From Durusdinium trenchii (lineage: Eukaryota > Sar > Dinophyceae > Suessiales > Symbiodiniaceae): a stretch of 64,000 bases of DNA. Made by a program: the position numbers and the translations under genes. The notes under the pieces were generated by a model, which was given only the letters and a program-made list of their open reading frames with translations, made no database searches and had not been told where the DNA came from. How positions within the stretch are numbered: position 1 is the stretch's first letter; each line of letters starts with the position of its first letter. The stretch is from assembly GCA_963970005.1 (NCBI GenBank), contig CAXAMN010000002.1, positions 3,419,923 to 3,483,922 on the forward strand, written 5' to 3'. Shown in pieces: positions 1 to 11,598 of this stretch.

Positions 1-948
1 GGAGCTGGAAGCTGAGAACTGGCGAGTTTCTAGTACAACTTTAGTACGCGGAGCAATCTGTGGAGCTGGAAGCTGAGAACTGGCGACTTTGTAGTACAAC
101 TTTAGTACGCGGAGTAGCTGGGGAGCTGGAAGATGAGAACTGGCGACTTGGTAGTACAACTTTAGTACGCGGAGTAGCTGGGGAGTGGGAAGATGGGAAC
201 TGGTGACTTGGTAGTACAACTTGAGTCCGTGGAGTATCTGGGGAGCTGGAAGATGAGCACTGGTGACGTTGTGGTACAAGTGTAGTACCCGGAGTAGCTG
301 GGGAGCTGGAAGCTGAGAACGGGCGACTTTGTATAGTCACTGTCGTATGCGGAGTAGCTGGGGAGCTGGAAGATGAGAACTGGCGACTTTGTAGTACAAA
401 TGTAGTACGCGGAGTAGCTGTGGAGCTGGAAGCTGAAAACTGGCGAGTTTGTAGTGCAACTTTAGTCTGCGGAGCAATCTGTGGAGGTGGAAGCTGAGAA
501 CTGGTGACTTTGTAGTACAACTTTCGTACGCGGAGTAGCTGGGGAGTGGGAAGATGAGAACTGGCGACTTGGTATTGCAAGTTGAGTCCGTGGAGTATCT
601 GGGGAGCTGGAAGATGAGCACTGGCGACTTTGGAGTACAAGTGTAGTGCGCGGAGTAGCTGGGGAGCTGGAAGCTGAGAACTTGCGACTTTGTAGTACAA
701 CTTTAGTACGCGGAGTATCTGGGGAGCTGGAAGATGAGAACTGGCGACGTGGTAGTACAACTGTAGTACGTGGAGTAGCTGGGGTGTGGGAAGGTGAGAA
801 CTGGCGACTTGGTAGTAAAACTTGAGTACGCGGAGTATCTAGGGAGCTGGAAGATGAGCACTGGCGACTTTGTAGTGCAATTGTAGTACGCGGAGTAGCT
901 GGGGAGCTGGAAGCTGAGAACTGGCGATGTGGTAGTACAACTTTAGTA
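1..948. repeat. 60-bp minisatellite array, about 16 copies
   Basis: A head-to-tail array of a 60-bp unit fills the left edge of the window and continues past it. Each unit begins near GGAGCTGGAAGCTGAGAACT and contains TAGTACAACTTTAGTACGCG. Copies differ by scattered substitutions and an occasional 1-bp indel, so the array is old rather than freshly amplified. It stops abruptly at about 948. The minus strand is open for 239 codons across it only because 60 is a multiple of three, so I do not call a gene. Confidence 0.95.
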
Positions 949-1673
949 GATTATGCCCCATATTGCGGACGTGCGACAGCCGCGGGGGTTGTTGGCTAGT
1001 TGTGACTGCGCACACCACTGTGCACAATACCTCGTACATCCGTCGTGCACATCACTCTCTTACACCTTCTCTCCCACCCCTCTGTTGTCGGAAGCTGATA
1101 TCACTTCCTGACAAGGCCGTGTTGTAGAAGCTATTGAGACTCTGACTGCTTTGTGCTTTAGAACCTTCAGATTCGTAAAGATTCATACGTGGGGTTATCC
1201 GGTCCTTTAATTTCTGATGTCAGGTATTATCCATTTATTGGTGCCCTACGCCACGCCTACTTTCTGCCTGTGCGCTCGCAGGTCGAATTTAGGATAGGTT
1301 GCCTGCGCGGCCTACACGCGTAGAGTTTTGGTTAATCACTGCATGGCTTTGCCTATGTGGCTACAGTCTTGGAAGCTTTTCGCTGTTTTCGTCTATTGTT
1401 TTGCAAGGCGTTGGGTTCCTTCTTAGCCATGGCGAAAGGCCTACTAACGACAAAGGCAGGCCATATGTACGAGGAAGAGTTGCAAACCTTCACTTAGCTA
1501 TGTCTGGGGCAAAGTCTTCCCGCACCAGTTTTCGCCTACGTCTACCCTACTTTTCGCCTACGCGGTGCCTACGCCTACACTAAACAGTTTCCACCGGTTT
1601 GAACATATAGTCTGGGGTGGGGGTCTACACATGAATTATTCACTGGGTAGGTCATTCCATCCCCCAGCACTAA

Positions 1674-1720
1674 AGCAAGAGTAACTCCAGCTAGCTGACG
1701 CTACGTAGCTTTCGTGACAT
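1674..1720. repeat. dispersed repeat, copy 1
   Basis: A segment containing GCAAGAGTAACTCCAGCTAG and then a GTAGCTTTCGTGA-like end recurs at 35645-35687, just right of the assembly gap. At least 22 bp are identical between the copies, followed by a diverged palindromic middle. Two copies 34 kb apart suggest a dispersed repeat family. Confidence 0.7.
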
Positions 1721-2068
1721 GTTGGATCATGTTGGCCCAACTTGTGGTATGTCCCATGGTTCTCTACTCCACTAGCCGCTAGCCACTGCATGTTGTTTTT
1801 GCTAATATGTGCTAATATCTTGCCTACTCCTATCCAGGTAGCATTTAAAGCTTTTAGAAGTCATACTTATTAAAGTCTTCCTGTATGGATCTTCTTGACC
1901 CACGGGCTGGGAAATTCGTCGCCTACGTGGCTTCTGCCACACAAAAAATGCAAAACATGCCTACACCAGCCTACGCCCCCAAGCAGAATGCCTACATCCA
2001 ACCATTTGCAGGTCAACCCTTATATAAATCTTTACATCTAAAAGAATAAGAAAACTCTGCTCAAGTGG

Positions 2069-2106
2069 TTTGATGATGTTTGATGATGTTTGATGATGTT
2101 TGATGT
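2069..2106. repeat. 10-bp tandem repeat
   Basis: The unit TTTGATGATG is repeated almost four times without a mismatch, ending in TTTGATGTG. It lies just upstream of the tRNA-promoter-like segment at 2137-2210. Confidence 0.9.
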
Positions 2107-3825
2107 GTGCTGGTGAGTGGGCACGGCCACCCAAAATGGCTTGGTGGTTTCTCAAGTCCTGCTAATGCTGTTGCACGTTGCTTCCCCGAAGGTGATCCGG
2201 GTTCAAATTCACTGGACCAAGCCGAAAATGAATGGGCAGGAGTGCATCGAGGTTTGCTTGATATTGCAAAGATCAAGGCTGGGACTCTTATTCCGAATAT
2301 GCCTGTCACATAAACGCACCTGCTTCTTGTCTACACGCAAACTGATGAACAAGATGAAACAAAATGAAACAAGTATCAAGACCATCAAAACAAATCAACC
2401 AAATACATCATGTCATAGCCATACACAACACAAATTGCGCCCCCCTCCATGGGATCTATACCTCATGCTCACCTCCCTCCCGTCTGCGTCTCTGGGGTGC
2501 CCACGGCGCCACGGTGGGGACGGCGCCCCAGGGGTGGCACTTCTTCCAACTCAAGACGCCCGAGCGGAGCGAGCGAGCCACGAGCGAGCCACGAGCCACG
2601 GGTCGTGCGGAGGTGGGGTCGAAACAAAGGACGAAGCGTTCGCCTCTGTGTGTGTGTGTGTTGAAGATCACAAATTGGATGCAGCACAGCAGAAATTTGA
2701 ATACTAGAAATGCGTGTATATAATTGTATATATATATATACCGTATATGATATGTTATTAATATATGGCACTGCCTCAAAGCGCTGGATTCACAAATCAG
2801 AATGTCTTGCAGCAGTTCGTTGAGGTCCAGGGAAGTGAATCATGTCGCAGCTCAAGCTGCAACTTGACATCAACTCCCACCACTGTGTAGAAGAGATTAG
2901 AAGAGTCTTGTTCACTTGAGAGCACATCCCCCCTCACTTGTCACCCTGTCCCTCGTCACATGCCGTCAGCTGCAAACGGCATGGGGCTCAAGCTTCTCAT
3001 AGCTTCCGTAGATGCCCTGCCACATAATCCGCGCAGTCATGCTCGTGCATGTTCGTTTCTCCAAATTGGTCGATCATTGGGCATCTTTCGGATTGATTTT
3101 GATCTGAACTTGATGCAAGTCAACCAACGTGTTCTCAGCCATATATTGGCTCCCTCGAATATCCACCAAACGCGTTTCGTTTCAGACCGATGCGTGCGAT
3201 TTGGGCTGGAATGGGCATCACTTCATACCTTTCGAAGACCCAGTACCCTCAACTGTTGACCTATGTCTGAAGACATTTGGAACAACCTCGATCGATCTAG
3301 GCCTTCATCCAACCCTGACGCTTGGAGCGTCGCCGCATGAAACGAATGCGGTCCTCAGCAAAGATTCAGATGAGCATTCGAGAAATGGGTTTGGGTTCTC
3401 ATGTGGCTTGGGGGGAGATGCGCCAAGCGACAGCCCTTAGGGCCTTGGCTCGGCAGTTGGTTCAAGACTGGCTGCTGAAGGATGATAAGGATGCTAAGCA
3501 CTAACAGTAGAGACGTAGATGTCCCATGTGCGTTTCCCAAAAGGCCAGATGAATATGTCAATTTGACAGGCTGAACAACTAGGACTCCAAAAGAAGCGCC
3601 ACGCTCACGGCTGAACTATGTGGCCGATCCCGCACTGACAAATCAAAGTGGATGCATAAAAGAGGTGAATTAGCTGGGACTTCCTTTTTGAGACCGGAAC
3701 TGGCCGCACCATGCCGCACCTCATTCTTACATTCTTAGCACACCCCGCAGAAACGCGGGGCTCAGCTACAACGGCCTGGCGTGTGGCCTCTCAGGCCACC
3801 ATCCTCTTTGGGCGATCTGACTGAC

Positions 3826-3866
3826 CCTGCTGAGGATCCAGGCCCTGCTGAGGATCCAGGGATCCC
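3826..3866. repeat. 18-bp tandem duplication
   Basis: The segment CCCTGCTGAGGATCCAGG occurs twice in direct succession. No gene is supported around it. Confidence 0.85.
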
Positions 3867-5718
3867 ACTCTTTGTCCTCCTGTGCATCGCTCGCCCCCAA
3901 ACGCATTGGGCCCCTCATGGGCGTGCGAAGGGGACCCCTCATGGGCGCGCGGTGTCCGTTTTGGCTGGAGCGCTGGGCCTGGAAAAGGTCCAAAAGTGGG
4001 TAAAAATTGGCAAGTCTTGGCCCAACCAAGTGTAACCGTCAAGCGAAAAGCTGGCACGAAACAGTCATATTATCATAGAAAGAAATGGAGAAAACACATC
4101 AAATAGCAGTTCAAACCTCCCAGGGAAAACCAAGGTCCGGTCGTCGTCCGGTCCGGTCGTCTCTCGGTGTCAACTCGGCCAACTGACTCGTCGGGTCTCC
4201 GGTGGAGGCCCCTGCGGATTCATCTGCGCCAAGGCCTCACGGAGGTCACCGCCACGCCACGCTCCGTCGCCGAGGACGTCGCTGGGTAGGCAAAGACTGG
4301 AGGACGTCGGGTTGTTTCAACGCATCCAACAGTCATTGGAGTGCTTTAAGGCAATAGCTTTGATCCAAGCATGTCTACCCACTTCCCTTTCAGCCAAAAG
4401 TTCATACATCGATAGATTTGTGATTATATACCCGGCACCCACTGTTGAAGGCAGCCGGGACGGGTTCATGAAAGTGATTTCTGCCGATATATGTATATAC
4501 AGTACCCAAGGCCGAACCGCGGAGGTACTGAACGAATTCTTTGAGAGGATGGTCTTTAAGGGTCCAAGCAAAGCACCCCAAAACCTGTTGTCGTCCGAAA
4601 ATCGTCGTCTTCCGCACCTTGCCCTTCTTGATGGCTTCAGACAACTTGCGGAGCACCAGCTCAATGGACCTGCACGTCACGTGCACCCTGTTTCAGGGTA
4701 ACGATCTCTGTCCACAGCCCTTCGACAAGCCTTCCATGTGTCAAGCGGCAAAAGAACACCGCAACAGTCTGGCGAGCCGGACACCCTGCCTGGTGCTGGA
4801 AGTGTTGGAAGGAATCGGAATATCCACGTAGGTCGGGTCATTGTTGGAATCCACCATGCCTACAAGAAGCAGACATGGGGTTGGTCACCAGCAGTCCCAC
4901 ACGTGATACTCCTCAGACATTCACGTGATACTCCTCTTCAGTACGAGTGAATGGTATTCACATCCACTTGGATCGCCTACTGTTGGCACGCCAATGCGGG
5001 TCATCTCAGCCAGAGGCAAACGCTCTTTTGCCTGGTGCTCCGCGCAATGATGTAAATCGACTGAGGTTGGAGGAGGTTCATAATGAGGTGGGAGAATCTT
5101 CGCCTTCGGCCTCTCTCTCAACTGCAGTTTTTGTTGTTTCTTATTATAATTTGTGAGGGGAAGGAAACCGCACAACGTTATCAACTGTATTCTAGAGTGA
5201 CTCCAGTGCCAAAGCATTTCTTCCTGCCTCGTCCACAAAGATACAGATGTCAGGGTAGGAGGTCAAGTTCACAATTCCCGCGTACTTCTTCTCCATTCGA
5301 TTCAGCTTGCACCTATAACAAGGAGTGATTTTGCTGCCAAGTTAACGGCAAAAAAACAAGGCTGGTCAGACAACAGAGATACTCTTGAAATTCCCCTAGA
5401 TAGATGTGGCGCTTCTTCCCTGTGCCCCTTAGCCTTGGCCTTTGCTAAACCTCATCCTCTTTTACAGCGGCTCTTTGCGAAACATGTCTGAAGGAGATCG
5501 GAATTCGAGGAGATTCCTCATTCGACCACCGGAGGCACTCGTTCAAGAAGCGCTTGAACTCGCTCAAGACACTCCATGCGTTTTGCTGCTTCTCTTCCTG
5601 GGCAGCGAAGAAAAAGATGCTCACCCCCCCATGATCTACCTTTTCCTGCGTTTCAGCTCTTTCACTGTTCCTACTTCTCAGTTCTTCTATCTTTTCCTGC
5701 TTGTCAGCAGCTTTTCTG

Positions 5719-6400
5719 TACTAGGCTACCCCCTGTGTAGAATAGATGTGTGCAATACTTTGGAAAGTGTTAAGAAGGGAGTTAAAACGAAATCAACTAA
5801 CGAGCTTAAAGGGTAATCAAAAGAAATCAAAAGGAGTTGAAAGGATATCAACCAAAAACACAAAAGGAATTCAATAGGTAATCAATAAGAACAAAAAGGA
5901 AAATCCAAAAAAAAGTGAATTCACACATAATGGTTATTAAAGGTGAAAAGTGTAGACGTGATTGCAAGGTTTTTTTTAATTAAAAGCCAAACAGAGCAAA
6001 CACTATTATTGTAGGGGGTTGAGCTATATTATTAAACAGTTCTAGTGTACTGGGCTAACCCCTTTGTCGAATAGATTTGTGCAATAGAATATTAAGGGAT
6101 TAAGCAAGAAAATAACCAAATAACTTAAAATGCGATCAACATAAGTCAAAACGATTTCAATTGGAATCAACAAGCACCAAAAGGATTTCAATAGGCAATA
6201 GGTAATGAATTTAAAAAACACAAGGAGTGTTCAAAAAGATAAATCACAAATAAAACTACTGATAAATGAAAAGCATAGACATCATTTGGGGGGACGCTAT
6301 TTTTTCAAACGTCATACCAAAGCAAAGTGCAGACAATATATTTGAGAGGGTACTATCATTGAAAAAAGGGAAAAGTGTAGACATGAACCCAAGGGGTGTT
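5719..6400. repeat. divergent AT-rich direct repeats, period about 330 bp
   Basis: The segment starting TACTAGGCTACCCCCTGTGT at 5719 returns in diverged form at 6048 (TACTGGGCTAACCCCTTTGT). Each is followed by an A-rich tract with many ATCAA and CAAAAGG words. The ending phrase, a version of GAAAAGTGTAGAC, appears near 5944, 6266 and 6370, so a partial third copy is likely. The stretch is much more AT-rich than its surroundings. I see no protein or RNA gene in it. Confidence 0.7.
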
Positions 6401-8987
6401 ATTATTGAAGCGAAAAGGTTGTTTGTTCTACCTCGAGATGACACAAGAAGAGACCACATGATCACATGGCATCTTCAAACAAAACCCATTGAGACCGTTC
6501 CGTTCCGAAAAGCAACCAAAAGACTCCATTTCAGGTTTCGTCACAGAAAGGACCGCACGGACGCGTCCGTTGTTGACGAAAAAGCAGCGACATGTGGCCG
6601 ATCGTGGGCCTTGAGCTTCAGCATCATGTCAACGGATTTGCGAATCACCGCGAAGTTACTGATCACACCACCCACGAACCTCAGGACCGGTCAGGGACGA
6701 CTTCTCTGTGGACGAACGATGTTGGACGACTTGTGGCGAACACGGCGCCTTTTTCTTTTTCGCTGGAGAACGGCCAAGGGAAGGAATGGAAGAGTAAAGG
6801 GTGGTGTAGAAAAACATCAACAAATCATATTCGAGCAAAGCATGCTCGAAACTCTAGAGATGCCCAGCGGCAAAAAGCAGTGGGCAAAGTCTGCTTCAAT
6901 GAGCCCAAACTCCCACAATCGAAAACAAAAAGCATGCTGATGGAAGGGTTGGGAAACATCCTGAATCCAGGAATGCCTCCGGACCATGCTTCGTGGGCGA
7001 GAATGGAGGAACTGCAGTGTCCCTAACTGACTGGTGGATAGATTATGATAGATTCTCCAGATTCGAAGGGATCAAAACGATCCAAAACCAGCAAAGACAG
7101 CGTCTCGGACAGCGGAAACCGGGGAAACTCATAGACTTCGTCCATCGTCCAGGGGGAAGTCACCAGCCGAAGGAGGGTGGATGGTCGGCTCTGCAGGAGT
7201 TGGAGTGTTGATTCGATGCAAAGACCAGCAAAGACCATCAGAGACTCACTGAGCCCTAGCCAGCAACTGACTGGTTGGGTAGCTTGGTAGCCTGGAATGC
7301 TCATGGCTCCTTCGTGGCTCTTTTTCAAGAAATGAATTGAACCGCAAAAAACTGTCCGCCGAGGAGCCGGAGATCGCAGTAGGGAACACCAGCCTCTTCG
7401 GCATACTTCTTAACTTGCTCTCGAGCCTGCTCCTGGTTACAAGTACCAGATGGTCCCTGCCCCACTATGCATGAGAATGCATGCGAATGCTGTAAAGTAT
7501 TGGTAAGATCTCTGCAAGTGCAACTTAGGCTGAACATGGATTCCCGAGGCGCTTCACTCAGTACTGAAGGGGCTTCTGAGACAAGCCGTCATCCACTCCC
7601 AGCCCATCGAAAGTGCAGAGCAGCATCTTTGAGCCCCTCAAAAAAAAACATCGAAGATGTCGAAGGATGTCGAAGGATCTCAAAACTTTGTCAAGTTGCA
7701 AGAGATGAGATTGCCCTAGATTGGCCAGAAACTAGAACCACCAGTTTCTGCAAGTTTCTGCCAGTTTCTAGATTCTAGAACTGCCTGAACCCTGGTGCCA
7801 GCACTTCTCTCCTTGGTGCCAATGAAGATGAAGTTCGCACCCTTGGCCGCTGCCTCCATGCAGTAGTAGCCTCGTTCGCCGGCCGACCACCGGCGGAGGT
7901 CCGTCCTCATCTGTTTCAGGGTAGGTGAAAAATATCGAAGAAGTGGGGCTCAAGGTAGGGTTAGTTCGATGATGTTAAATGATAGGTTGTTTCTATATTT
8001 TTCTTTTGGGGGGGTCGGAAGTTAATATAAGTTGGTACTCCTTTCCAAAAAAGACCGGAATCGAGCGGGAGGAGGTATGGGCCACAACATCTGCGATTTC
8101 CGATCACTTGCGGTGAAATAGGAACGAGCAGGAGGTTCATGGTCTGCGTGGAATTGAAGGATGTCAAGTGGTCCTTCCCAACAGTCCACTGTGGTCCATC
8201 CACTGCACTACGTTGGGAGATATATTTGTCAAAAGCTTGAAGCATCTAATCTAGCCAGACATCTTAGTTCTAGCTACCAAGACCCTCACACTGCAACACT
8301 CTCGTTGGATTCGCTAGCGTTCTCTCGCATCACGCATCTGAGCCTCCCCACAAGCACGATTGAGGTTGGCCGCTGTCTGAACCAGGTCAAAGATGTGGGT
8401 GCCCTGCCGGGGGTGGCTATAAGGAAGTTGTCACATGCACGATGACTTCAAAACACCATCCTGATCGATCACCCTGATCGCACTGATCACGGTCGCATGT
8501 CTGCAAGAGGGGTTGCAACAAGCCATGTGCTGGGTTGCTGTTCATGTGTTCTTGCCATCTAGTGCACGTCTGACCAGGCACACCAGGTACTGATCAAACA
8601 TAGGTACACCGGGTCCATGACTGGGTGTCCCGGCTCCGTTGTCAGCATAGAGGTACTTCAGCATCTTGGGGTTCCACCTCACTCGATGTTCGTGTGTGTT
8701 CGATGACTCAGGACCCCGATGTGGATCATCACCGGCTGTGGATCATGAGAGAAGGTCTGTAATAGATGGATGGGCTATTGCGGCTCCGCTGCAAATTCTC
8801 GACAGCACCGTCGAATGAAAGGAGAAAAAGAGCCGACTGCGCCAACGAGTTCCGACCACAACCAAGTGCTTAAGCCTTCCGTGATTTGACAAACCTTCTG
8901 CAAAAAGAATTCGAGGTGTCTCCTCTCATCCACCACCGAATTCGACAGCACACCATTATGGCGTAAAAATGACCCAACGGTGCATCA

Positions 8988-9290
8988 TCATTCGTCCAAC
9001 GGTGTGTGTTTTTGAAGCGCAGATGGGTGAGCCACCAGATCAAGCAGCTCAGCCTCCGGACATGTTGGACTTATGGCCGTATTGAACGCCTGCACATCGG
9101 TGGTTTTGCCCTCCAAAACCCCCAGGGCCGTGCCCATTTGGGCAGACTTCAAGAAGAGCATTTGGAGCACCTCCCAGTCACCAACCCGACTCCGGACTTC
9201 GTCACGGCCGCCTGCATCCACCAGCTCGGGCAAAGTCACGACACGAGTGGCATTCTCTGGCCTGGGCTTAGATGGGCTTATTGGTGCCTT
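8988..9290 (-). CDS. candidate exon, unknown protein
   Basis: The minus strand has a frame ending in a stop at 8988 with good coding character: mixed acidic and hydrophobic residues and G/C-ending codons, including TLPELVDAGGRDEV and EAELLDLVAHPSAL. The upstream part of the same frame (9291-9428) looks non-coding, so an acceptor probably lies near 9290, but I cannot fix it. It lies downstream of the 637-residue protein on the same strand and could be part of that gene or a neighbour. No family recognised. Confidence 0.35.
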   Translation of the reverse strand, partial: KAPISPSKPRPENATRVVTLPELVDAGGRDEVRSRVGDWEVLQMLFLKSAQMGTALGVLEGKTTDVQAFNTAISPTCPEAELLDLVAHPSALQKHTPLDE

Positions 9291-9403
9291 TCGAACCGAC
9301 CAACAGCGGTTTAATCGAAGTACGGTTGCGGAATTGGCCTGGTATCCAGAGTAGATGTTGGAAAAGCAGCGAATCTTTAAAGACATACAGATACTTGCAC
9401 CGT

Positions 9404-9679
9404 TCAAGAAGGACTCGTTGGCCAACATCTACCATCAACCCATTCGGCCAAGACCCCGACATCTCCCAGTTGCCCAAAGCCAGCTTCTTGAATTTGGCTG
9501 GCTCCAAGTACCTGATTCCACAGGGCCTCTTCCTTTTCAAATCTGACCTTGTAGGTGTTTTCTGCATGTAAAACTGCCAGAGGATCTCTATTCTCCCTCA
9601 TCAAATGCCTCAGATTTCGTGCAAGGAGCAAACGGGTCTTGCGGAGAGTCTTTTCGGGTCCGACGGGCAGGGATGGCAT
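9404..9679 (-). CDS. candidate exon, unknown protein
   Basis: A minus-strand open frame begins at an ATG 6 bases past the stop of the 637-residue protein. Its first 60 or so codons look like real protein (for example RLLLARNLRHLMREN and YKVRFEKEEALWNQ); the end looks less convincing. It could be a downstream exon of the same transcript reached by an intron that skips the stop. No domain recognised. Confidence 0.35.
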   Translation of the reverse strand: MPSLPVGPEKTLRKTRLLLARNLRHLMRENRDPLAVLHAENTYKVRFEKEEALWNQVLGASQIQEAGFGQLGDVGVLAEWVDGRCWPTSPS

Positions 9680-9684
9680 TCATC

Positions 9685-11598
9685 TCATTCCACCCCTCCG
9701 GAAAGCTCCTTTAGAGCCGCCCAGGAGGCCTCTTCCGTGTGACTTCCCTTCTTGCCTGCCTTGGCCTCGGCCTTTTCGGCCTTGCGCAAAGCCTTTAAGG
9801 CCTTCTCTGCAGCTTTGGTGGCCTTTTTACGTGCCTTTTTCTCCTCTTTCTTCGCCTCCTCTAGGGCTTTATTCTTGTTTCGCTGGATTCGGCGTCGCAA
9901 ACCGAGGGCTGCATCGTTCTCTGCAATGAACTTGCAATCCACAACTCCATAGTCCTCCTTGGTGCTACCGGAGCTCACGGAAAGAACATCGTGTCCATCT
10001 TCACCTTCACTCTGGGGCTCTTCCATTATCACCTTCTTGGCCTTTGTCTTCCTCTCATTCTTTCTTTTCTTCTCTCTCTTCTTTTTGGGTTCAAACTGCT
10101 CGAGCTCGTTGTCTCTCTCCTTCGATTCTGGCTTGGTGCGGCTTGGGCTTCGAGTCCAACTCGCTTCTTCTCGCTCCACTCGACCACCAGCCAACGAGGG
10201 TGCACTCAACGGTGGCACAGAGCTAAGCTCCACCCTTTCGGCTCTGCTTCCACGCTTCTTCTTTTTCTTTTTCTTCTTTTTGGATCTCTCTGTGCCACCC
10301 TCCACCGGCCCTTCGAGCCCTTCGAGGGCTTCGAGCGGTTGATCCAAGAAGCGCCAGTCCGTGAGCTCCGAGGTGTGCTCCTCTTCGTTCTGCATCTCCT
10401 CCTCTTCAAGCCCTTGTAGCTCAGCCGAGCTCGAGCTGGCTACCCTGGGCTCCTCCACGCTTCGGTTGGGCTTCAGCACAGCTCGTTTCGGCCTCTTCAC
10501 AGATGGCTCTTCGGACCTCTGCCTTTTTCGAGCTTCCTCAAAAGCCGAAGCACTCGAAAGGTGCCTCTCCTGTTTGTTTTGAAGTTTTTTCTTGATCTCC
10601 TCTACCACGCTAGGTTTCAAACCACCCTCTTTTGTATGTCGATCCTTCTCAGCAGCTTTGGAAGAGGCAAAGGCCTGTGTATCCGTTTGATTGGAACTCT
10701 CCGATTTACTGGCGGAGTTTCCAGAAATGGGTGCTTCTTTCCGGACAGGAAGTTCCTTTGGCACACTGGGCATGTCTGCCTGCTTCTGCAAGGAGTCCTC
10801 CAAAGCTGAAGGAGGAACAGCTACAGACGGATCTGCAGAAACTTTCACCTTCTTCGGCTTTGGTGAAGCCTTCACTGTTGCTTCAACTGAACGCTTCAAT
10901 TGCCGCTCCGCAGGTGGCTCATTCTTCAACGGAGCCAATGCATCCGACGGCTTCAGCAATGCAGGTGCAGACGTCTTGGGAGCAGCCGAGAGAAGGGCTT
11001 CCAAGCTTTGCTCCTCTGCTCGCGCTTTCGGCAACGCTGCCACCCGCTCAGGCTTCCTCTGCTCCTCCCCTGCAGGCAGCTCTTTCGGCAACTCTGCGGA
11101 AGGAGCGAGGGCAGACTTGTTCGTGTCTGTCGACTTGATGGCAGCTGCTGATTCAGGCAGCTGGAAAACAGTAGAAAGGGCTGCCTGTACTTGCTGATCA
11201 TCTGCATGCGCTCTTGGCAACGCTGCCACAGAGACATGCTCAAACTTCTGCTCCTGCCCTTGAGGCAGCTCTTTGGACAACTCTGTGGCAGGAGCAACAA
11301 GCACTTTGGCTGCTTTCTCCTTGATAGCTGAAGATTCAGCTGGCAGTTTCGTAGCAGAAAGCTTCGTCGCCTTCACCTGCACATCTTCCTGCAACTGTGC
11401 TGCCGGTGACAAAGGTGCATCTTCTCTTGGACTTTTAGCTTTCTGGGCTTCCGTTCGCTCTTTCTGCAAGCGATCTGTGCCGGCGATTGCCGCAAGCGCA
11501 TCTGTACTCGCTTGCACTGTTTCATTAGCAGCTTCATTGGCCTCCTCTCTCTCTCGTCTGAACCATGCAGTAACTGCCGCCCACAAACGCGCGAACAT
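9685..11598 (-). CDS. 637-residue Lys/Glu/Ala-rich low-complexity protein
   Basis: This is a complete 637-codon frame from ATG (11598) to TGA (9685) with no visible intron. It starts with a short amphipathic segment (MFARLWAAVTAWF), then becomes highly charged. Residues about 104-145 and 167-206 are two diverged copies of a roughly 40-residue repeat built around KELP-x-G-x-EQ and AALP-x-A. A run of ten lysines lies near residue 455, and the last 100 residues are Lys/Ala/Glu-rich and probably helical or coiled coil. There is no enzymatic motif, signal peptide or membrane span. The lysine clusters, with pieces such as PKPKKVKV, look like nuclear localisation signals, so a nuclear or chromatin/RNA-associated role is possible but inferred only from composition. 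The length of the frame and consistent codon use make it very likely a real gene. Confidence 0.8.
   Translation of the reverse strand: MFARLWAAVTAWFRREREEANEAANETVQASTDALAAIAGTDRLQKERTEAQKAKSPREDAPLSPAAQLQEDVQVKATKLSATKLPAESSAIKEKAAKVLVAPATELSKELPQGQEQKFEHVSVAALPRAHADDQQVQAALSTVFQLPESAAAIKSTDTNKSALAPSAELPKELPAGEEQRKPERVAALPKARAEEQSLEALLSAAPKTSAPALLKPSDALAPLKNEPPAERQLKRSVEATVKASPKPKKVKVSADPSVAVPPSALEDSLQKQADMPSVPKELPVRKEAPISGNSASKSESSNQTDTQAFASSKAAEKDRHTKEGGLKPSVVEEIKKKLQNKQERHLSSASAFEEARKRQRSEEPSVKRPKRAVLKPNRSVEEPRVASSSSAELQGLEEEEMQNEEEHTSELTDWRFLDQPLEALEGLEGPVEGGTERSKKKKKKKKKRGSRAERVELSSVPPLSAPSLAGGRVEREEASWTRSPSRTKPESKERDNELEQFEPKKKREKKRKNERKTKAKKVIMEEPQSEGEDGHDVLSVSSGSTKEDYGVVDCKFIAENDAALGLRRRIQRNKNKALEEAKKEEKKARKKATKAAEKALKALRKAEKAEAKAGKKGSHTEEASWAALKELSGGVE

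Larger units (their letters stand above)
949..8987. other. 8-kb stretch with no supportable gene
   Basis: No reading frame here shows a recognisable domain or steady coding codon use. It holds a short dispersed repeat (1674-1720), a 10-bp tandem repeat (2069-2106), a tRNA-promoter-like segment (2137-2210), a GT run near 2648, a TA run near 2720, an 18-bp duplication (3826-3866) and divergent AT-rich repeats (5719-6400). The longest open stretches (196 aa at 2117-2707 and 224 aa at 6266-6940, both plus) have no family resemblance that I can see. Confidence 0.5.

Noticed and set aside
41-760. 239-codon minus-strand open frame
   Set aside because: It is the translation of the 60-bp tandem array, whose period is divisible by three; there is no start context or domain.
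2130-2141. 11-bp match to the dinoflagellate spliced leader (a similar one near 31440)
   Set aside because: Eleven bases are too few to distinguish from chance over this length, unlike the 13-bp match at 55843.
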